A stretch of 8,622 bases of DNA. It comes from CAYGZA01 sp964354135. Its GTDB lineage: Bacteria > Planctomycetota > Planctomycetia > Pirellulales > Thermoguttaceae. A model generated the notes under the pieces. That model was not told where the DNA came from and did no database searches. It saw nothing but the letters and a program-made list of their open reading frames with translations. Where the stretch lies: NCBI GenBank assembly GCA_964354135.1, contig CAYGZA010000296.1:1-8622 (forward strand), written 5' to 3'. Both the position numbers and the translations under genes were made by a program. Shown in pieces: positions 5,152-8,622 of the stretch (within the stretch, counting starts at the first letter, position 1; every line of letters begins with the position of its first letter).

Positions 5152-6816
5152 GTGACTGGAGTGCCGAAAACGTACCATCGATCGCGCATGTTGGCGGCGG
5201 TCGTCGGGTGCTTGGCTGCGATCTTGATTGTGCAGGCCGCAGAGCAGACGTCGCTGGGACAAACCGAGCAAGGAGTCTACTTCGGCAAGAAGCAGTACAT
5301 CCCCGCGCCGCTGCCGAAATTCTCGGAGACCAAGGATCGGCTTCCGGGTCCGATCTACGATGAGACTCCCTTGTACGTCCGGATGTACTGGAAGACATGG
5401 GAGTTGGCTTTCCGCAACTTCTACGAACCCAAGCCCGCGAGCGGCTTCGTCTCCCAGTTCATCGACGCCGCGTTCAATCAGAACATCTTCCTCTGGGACA
5501 CGTGCTTCCTGACGATGTTCTCGAACTACGGTCATCCCTTGGTGCCCGGGATCGGCTCCCTGGACAACTTCTACGCCAAGCAGCACGAGGACGGCGAGAT
5601 CTGCCGCGAGATCGACCGCGCCACCGGCCGCGACTATGCCGAGTGGGTCAACCGGGAGCGGAAGGACCTTTTCAGCCGTTGGGGGCGATTCTCGGTCCGG
5701 TATGTCGGCCGGGAGGCCCCGCAGCCGCCGCCCCATCTCACGCTCGACGCCCTCAATCACCCCATCTTCGCCTGGGCGGAGCTGGAAAGCGTCCGCGTGA
5801 CCGGCGACCGTTCGCGGCTGGGCTTGGTCTACGAGCCGCTGGTCCGGTACTACCGAGCGCTCCAGAAGTACATCCGCCAGGGAAGCGGACTCTACATGAC
5901 CGATTGGGCCAGCATGGACAACTCACCGCGCGTGCCCCACCTGGCCGGCGGCGGCACGGCGGTGGACACCTCCTGTGAAATGGTCCTTTTTGCCGACCAG
6001 CTCGCCGAGATTGCCGACCTGCTGGGGAAGAAAGACGAGGCAGCCTCCTTCCGCAAGGAGGCCGCCGAACTCGCGCGGCTGATCAACGAGAGAATGTGGG
6101 ACCCAAAGCGGAAGTTCTATTTCGACCTGACCGCGGAGGGCAAGCAAGTCCCCGTCAAGACCATCGCGGCCTACTGGGCGCTGCTGGCGGGAGTGGCTTC
6201 CCCCGAGCAGGCCGAGGCCCTGGCTGCCGAGTTGGGCAATCCCCGGAGCTTCGGCCGCAAGCACCGCGTGCCCACGGTCCCTGCCGGCCAGGAAGGCTTT
6301 GACCCGGCCGGCGGCTACTGGCGTGGTGCCGTCTGGTCGCCCACCAACACGATGGTCATCCGCGGCCTCGATCGCTACCGCAAACACGAGCTTGCCCGCC
6401 AGATCGCCCTGGAACACCTGCGGATCGTGGGCGAGGTCTTCCAGGCGACGGGGACGGTCTGGGAGAACTACGCCCCGGACTCCATCAAGCCCGGCGCTCC
6501 GGCCAAAGGGGATTTCGTCGGCTGGACGGGGATCGTGCCCATCCTGTACTTCATCGAATACGCCGTCGGCTTGCAGCCGGATGCCCCCAACAACCGTCTG
6601 ACCTGGGTAATTGCGTCCCGGAATCGCTGCGGCTGCGAGCGGTTCCGGTTCAACGGCCATACCATCAGTCTCGTGGCGGAACCCTCCGGGTCCGATCAGC
6701 GCACCTGGAGAATCACCGTCGAAGCGGACGGCCCGTTGCAGCTTGTAGTTTGGCGTGACGGCAAGCAGCGGCAATTCGGGGTCCAGAAGGGTAAGAACAG
6801 CTTCGCTCTGGACTAG
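5152..6816 (+). CDS. Exported GH63/GH37-like (alpha/alpha)6-barrel glycoside hydrolase
   Basis: This 554-residue protein resembles the clan of trehalases (GH37), GH63 glucosidases and mannosylglycerate hydrolase-like enzymes. Clan-like motifs are FLWDTCF (D116), TDWASMDNSPR with the likely general acid Asp256, GGYWRGAVWSPTN (from about 387), and WENYAPD with the likely general base Glu438, then FVGWTGIVPI. A short strand-rich C-terminal region follows. The substrate is not assignable, so a trehalase name would be too specific. The start is GTG at 5152, preceded by GAGGAG with an eight-base spacer. In-frame TTG 5110 and ATG 5134 have no comparable ribosome site. The N-terminus has basic residues (KTYHRSR) then a hydrophobic run (MLAAVVGCLAAILIVQA), predicting export. 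VVGC resembles a lipobox but sits too early in the run. The gene is co-directional with the transglutaminase pair. Confidence 0.82.
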   Translation: MTGVPKTYHRSRMLAAVVGCLAAILIVQAAEQTSLGQTEQGVYFGKKQYIPAPLPKFSETKDRLPGPIYDETPLYVRMYWKTWELAFRNFYEPKPASGFVSQFIDAAFNQNIFLWDTCFLTMFSNYGHPLVPGIGSLDNFYAKQHEDGEICREIDRATGRDYAEWVNRERKDLFSRWGRFSVRYVGREAPQPPPHLTLDALNHPIFAWAELESVRVTGDRSRLGLVYEPLVRYYRALQKYIRQGSGLYMTDWASMDNSPRVPHLAGGGTAVDTSCEMVLFADQLAEIADLLGKKDEAASFRKEAAELARLINERMWDPKRKFYFDLTAEGKQVPVKTIAAYWALLAGVASPEQAEALAAELGNPRSFGRKHRVPTVPAGQEGFDPAGGYWRGAVWSPTNTMVIRGLDRYRKHELARQIALEHLRIVGEVFQATGTVWENYAPDSIKPGAPAKGDFVGWTGIVPILYFIEYAVGLQPDAPNNRLTWVIASRNRCGCERFRFNGHTISLVAEPSGSDQRTWRITVEADGPLQLVVWRDGKQRQFGVQKGKNSFALD

Positions 6817-6820
6817 CGCC

Positions 6821-6843
6821 GGCGCGGCCCTTCTTGCCGCGTC
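6821..6843 (+). terminator. Possible transcript-end hairpin after the glycoside hydrolase gene
   Basis: Bases 6821-6828 pair with 6836-6843 (six G-C pairs in the core, one G-U) around a seven-base loop, four bases after the TAG stop. It lies between two convergent genes and could serve transcripts from either strand. There is no T-run on either side, so intrinsic termination is not proven. Confidence 0.4.
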
Positions 6844-6890
6844 CGTGTGAAGCAGCTCGTTAGGCGTGCTCCTGTGGCTTCGCTTGGCCG

Positions 6891-7460
6891 TTATTGGTCG
6901 CCTGGATGCTCTGGCTCGGTCCGTTCTTTCACCGGCGGCTGCAGTTGCCGTTTCAGGTCGTCCGCGAGAGAGTCCCATAGTTGCGGATGTGATTCGATCA
7001 GGCGGGCAATGTCAGCAAGGTCCTTGATCCTCTTGCTCTGCCGTCGCCCCGGCTCGCCCCATGCCTTCATCTTGCCCCTCAGAGTGTCCTCCAGCGAGGC
7101 AACCCGCAAGAGAATCCCATGAACGTCAGCCGGGACGGCTCGGGAGGGGAACTCCCGATAGAACTCTTCCGTCGTGAGCTGGATACTGAGCTTCGATCGT
7201 CCTTTGAAGTTGATGGACCAGTCGAATCTCTCGGATCGGAATCCCGCGTCCTCAAGCAGCGAGACGGTGCGCTCGATTTCGTCGCCGGCAACAACGAAAT
7301 CCACGTCCTGGGTCACCATCGGTTCCAGCGCCCAGTGGTTCACCGCCACTCCGCCAATGGCGCACCAGGCCACGTCCGCCCGCTCAAGACAATCCACGAG
7401 TCTCATGACATCGTCCGTGCCCCCGGAGGTTTGCCAGTCGTAGAATTGCTTAGCCATCAT
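6891..7460 (-). CDS. AbiEii/DUF6036-like nucleotidyltransferase
   Basis: This 189-residue soluble protein has the minimal nucleotidyltransferase pattern. It has IGGVAVNHW with GG at 36-37, then TQDVDFVV with metal-binding Asp52 and Asp54, and a C-terminal helical part with RGKMKAW (K130) and RIKDLADIARLI (K146, D147). This arrangement is typical of AbiEii/AbiGii-type and related nucleotidyltransferases, some of which are toxins that modify tRNA ends; others have no known role. The start at 7460 is one of two adjacent ATG codons (7460 and 7457), and neither has a convincing Shine-Dalgarno. The C-terminal tail (PPVKERTEPEHPGDQ) is polar and probably disordered. The nearest gene on the same strand is the DUF2513-like one, 142 bp upstream. 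It could be an orphan or half of a two-gene cassette; no classic AbiEi-type partner is seen. Confidence 0.75.
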   Translation of the reverse strand: MMAKQFYDWQTSGGTDDVMRLVDCLERADVAWCAIGGVAVNHWALEPMVTQDVDFVVAGDEIERTVSLLEDAGFRSERFDWSINFKGRSKLSIQLTTEEFYREFPSRAVPADVHGILLRVASLEDTLRGKMKAWGEPGRRQSKRIKDLADIARLIESHPQLWDSLADDLKRQLQPPVKERTEPEHPGDQ

Positions 7461-7517
7461 GACAGCAGACTACCGAATCGATTGCTAACGCAGGATCACC
7501 GAAAGTGCGGCACCGGC

Positions 7518-7543
7518 GGCAGACTGAGTATTGAGAGTCTGCC
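7518..7543. other. Perfect 8-bp inverted repeat between the two small minus-strand genes
   Basis: GGCAGACT (7518-7525) and AGTCTGCC (7536-7543) flank a ten-base loop. It lies in the 142-bp spacer after the DUF2513-like gene and before the nucleotidyltransferase gene. It could be a weak terminator, an attenuator or an operator. No T-run supports intrinsic termination. A smaller inverted repeat, GCGCC/GGCGC, lies at 7565-7580. Confidence 0.35.
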
Positions 7544-7602
7544 CCGGACCTCCCCTGAGGTATAGCGCCCGGGTAGGCGCGACGCACTGGCTGGCCAAAC
7601 GG

Positions 7603-7974
7603 CTACTCAACAGCCAGCCGCTTGCGGATTGCGGCATCCGCCAACTTCTTGATGAAATCGACCGAGGCGGACAGGAACCCGCGTTCCTTGATCTTTCCGA
7701 TGACCTCATCCCAAATGAACTGGTTCCTGATCTTGTCGAGGAACTCATGCCCGCTCCAAGTTAGCTCGAACGGCAGAACATAGATGACGCGGTCACTGCT
7801 GCTAGACGTCACGAGCTCACAGCGAAGGTATCCAGCATCATGGAGCAGTACGAGGTGGTACTTGATCGCCGCCTCTTCGTATCCAGGAATCGCTGGCACT
7901 TCCACATGCTCAGGACCAGGCTTTTCGTCGAAGAAGAACAGGAGTTTGCGAACGAGTTCCAGATCACGCTTCAT
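7603..7974 (-). CDS. DUF2513-like protein with winged-helix character
   Basis: This 123-residue protein begins MKRDLELVRKLLFFFDE, the characteristic opening of the DUF2513 family. It continues with EEAAIKYHLVLLHDAGYLRCEL (32-53), which looks like a winged-helix recognition region, then FELTWSGHEFLDKIRNQFIWDEV (69-91) and a helical C-terminus. No enzymatic motif is seen. DUF2513 proteins are common in accessory and phage-related regions and have no settled function; DNA binding is suggested only by the helix pattern. The start at 7974 has AGAGGA upstream at a suitable distance. It is the likely first gene ahead of the nucleotidyltransferase, though the 142-bp spacer makes co-transcription uncertain. 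Base composition here looks less GC-rich than in the flanking metabolic genes. Confidence 0.75.
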   Translation of the reverse strand: MKRDLELVRKLLFFFDEKPGPEHVEVPAIPGYEEAAIKYHLVLLHDAGYLRCELVTSSSSDRVIYVLPFELTWSGHEFLDKIRNQFIWDEVIGKIKERGFLSASVDFIKKLADAAIRKRLAVE

Positions 7975-8041
7975 GTGGCGATTCCTCTGAAAAGGCGCTC
8001 TTGGCCGCGCAACTTACCATCCAACCTCTCTTCCACTCCTG

Positions 8042-8622
8042 TCAGTCTAGGTGGGCCGTCTCCCGCGACAGCACTCCCAGCACGATCTTCCGGAGCTTCG
8101 GTTCGGCAGCGGCCGCCGTGGCGAGGATCTCGTCGATGTTCGCCGGTTTGAGCGCGTCCGGCAGGCACAAGTCGGTGACGACGGAAAGCCCCAAAACCCG
8201 CATCCCACCGTGGACCGCCACGAGCACTTCCGGGACCGTGGACATGCCCACCACGTCGGCCCCGATCGCCCGCAAGAAGCGGTATTCGGCCCGGGTCTCC
8301 AGGTTCGGGCCGGTGACGGCCACGTAGACCCCTTTGTGGGCCGCGAAGTTCTCGATCCGAGCGATCTCCAAGGCCCGGCCGATCAGCACGCGGTCGTACG
8401 GGGCCGACATGTCGGGAAAGCGCGGGCCCAGCGTGTCGTCGTTGAGCCCGATTAACGGGTTGCCGTTCATCAGGTTGATATGGTCTTCGATGACGACGAT
8501 GTCCCCGAGGGCGTAGTGAGGATTCAGCCCGCCGCAGGCGTTGGAGACGACCAGGAGGCCCGCCCCGAGGGCCTTCATCACGCGGACCGGGAAGGTAATC
8601 TGGCGTTGAGAGTATCCTTCGT
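8042..8622 (-). CDS. Purine nucleoside phosphorylase, trimeric type (5'-truncated by window edge)
   Basis: This enzyme cleaves purine nucleosides with phosphate to base and ribose 1-phosphate in cytoplasmic purine salvage. The frame is open to the window edge, and residues before the first GTG/ATG (EGYSQRQITFPVRV) match the conserved core, so the N-terminal 80 or so residues lie outside. The 192 visible residues include SNACGGLNP, GDIVVIEDHINL, GPNLETRAEYRFLRAIGADVVGMSTVPEV and LSVVTDLCLPD. Family landmarks are present: the purine-site Glu in LETRAE and the Met of GMSTVPEV. The base-specificity position, usually Asn in ITN, is Asp here (8171-8173). The stop is TGA at 8042-8044. The methylthioadenosine phosphorylase subfamily, which also has Asp at this site, is the main alternative, but overall motifs favour purine nucleoside phosphorylase. 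Confidence 0.93.
   Translation of the reverse strand, partial: EGYSQRQITFPVRVMKALGAGLLVVSNACGGLNPHYALGDIVVIEDHINLMNGNPLIGLNDDTLGPRFPDMSAPYDRVLIGRALEIARIENFAAHKGVYVAVTGPNLETRAEYRFLRAIGADVVGMSTVPEVLVAVHGGMRVLGLSVVTDLCLPDALKPANIDEILATAAAAEPKLRKIVLGVLSRETAHLD

Noticed and set aside
5188..5230. Lipoprotein signal (VVGC) in the glycoside hydrolase.
   Set aside because: The Cys comes after only about six hydrophobic residues and the hydrophobic run continues past it, which fits an ordinary export signal better.
4014..5363. A 449-codon plus-strand frame spanning the end of the 14-bp array, gene B and the 27-bp repeats.
   Set aside because: The product is Arg/Pro/Gly-rich, translates the 27-bp repeats as a peptide repeat, and overlaps two real genes in another frame.
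4099..5760. A 553-codon open frame on the minus strand, and other long antisense frames such as 2804-3772 and 5923-6978.
   Set aside because: They lie opposite well-supported genes in high-GC DNA, have no recognisable motifs, and the longest crosses the repeat units. They are shadow frames.

Overview
This is a high-GC bacterial scaffold fragment. It contains a 100-N assembly gap, and genes run off both ends. The mix of genes fits a Planctomycetota-like bacterium: exported transglutaminase-like paralogs, an exported GH63/trehalase-like hydrolase, a CrtF-like O-methyltransferase, a PilZ-like protein, 'TD'-type purine nucleoside phosphorylase, and palindromic and heptamer-based intergenic repeats. 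This placement is inferred from gene style alone. No rRNA, tRNA or marker gene is present to confirm it.

Layout. (1) 1-1112 (+): the 3' part of glgB, the glycogen branching enzyme. (2) 1255-1656 (+): a small PilZ-like protein. Its 3' end overlaps by 14 bp the convergent O-methyltransferase gene at 1643-2650 (-). (3) 2651-2797: a divergent promoter region with a stem-loop just before the next start. (4) 2798-6816 (+): three co-directional genes, all with GTG starts and N-terminal export signals. They are transglutaminase-like protein A (321 aa), transglutaminase-like protein B (320 aa) and a GH63/GH37-like glycoside hydrolase (554 aa). A and B are separated by inverted arrays of a 14-bp (two-heptamer) repeat that flank the sequence gap. 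B and the hydrolase are separated by two tandem 27-bp units, each carrying a perfect hairpin. (5) 6891-7974 (-): an AbiEii/DUF6036-like nucleotidyltransferase and a DUF2513-like protein, in a patch that looks accessory and less GC-rich. (6) 8042-8622 (-): the C-terminal two thirds of a trimeric-type purine nucleoside phosphorylase.

How the genes may work together. glgB and the exported glycosidase both concern alpha-glucan or oligosaccharide metabolism, but in different compartments, so a shared pathway is not shown. The most notable point is the transglutaminase pair. Copy A keeps the nucleophilic Cys211 and His237. Copy B keeps the His and the surrounding fold motifs but has Ala213 where the Cys should be, so B looks like a pseudoenzyme retained beside its parent. 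The nucleotidyltransferase plus DUF2513 pair could be a toxin/antitoxin or defence-type cassette, but the sequence alone does not show this.
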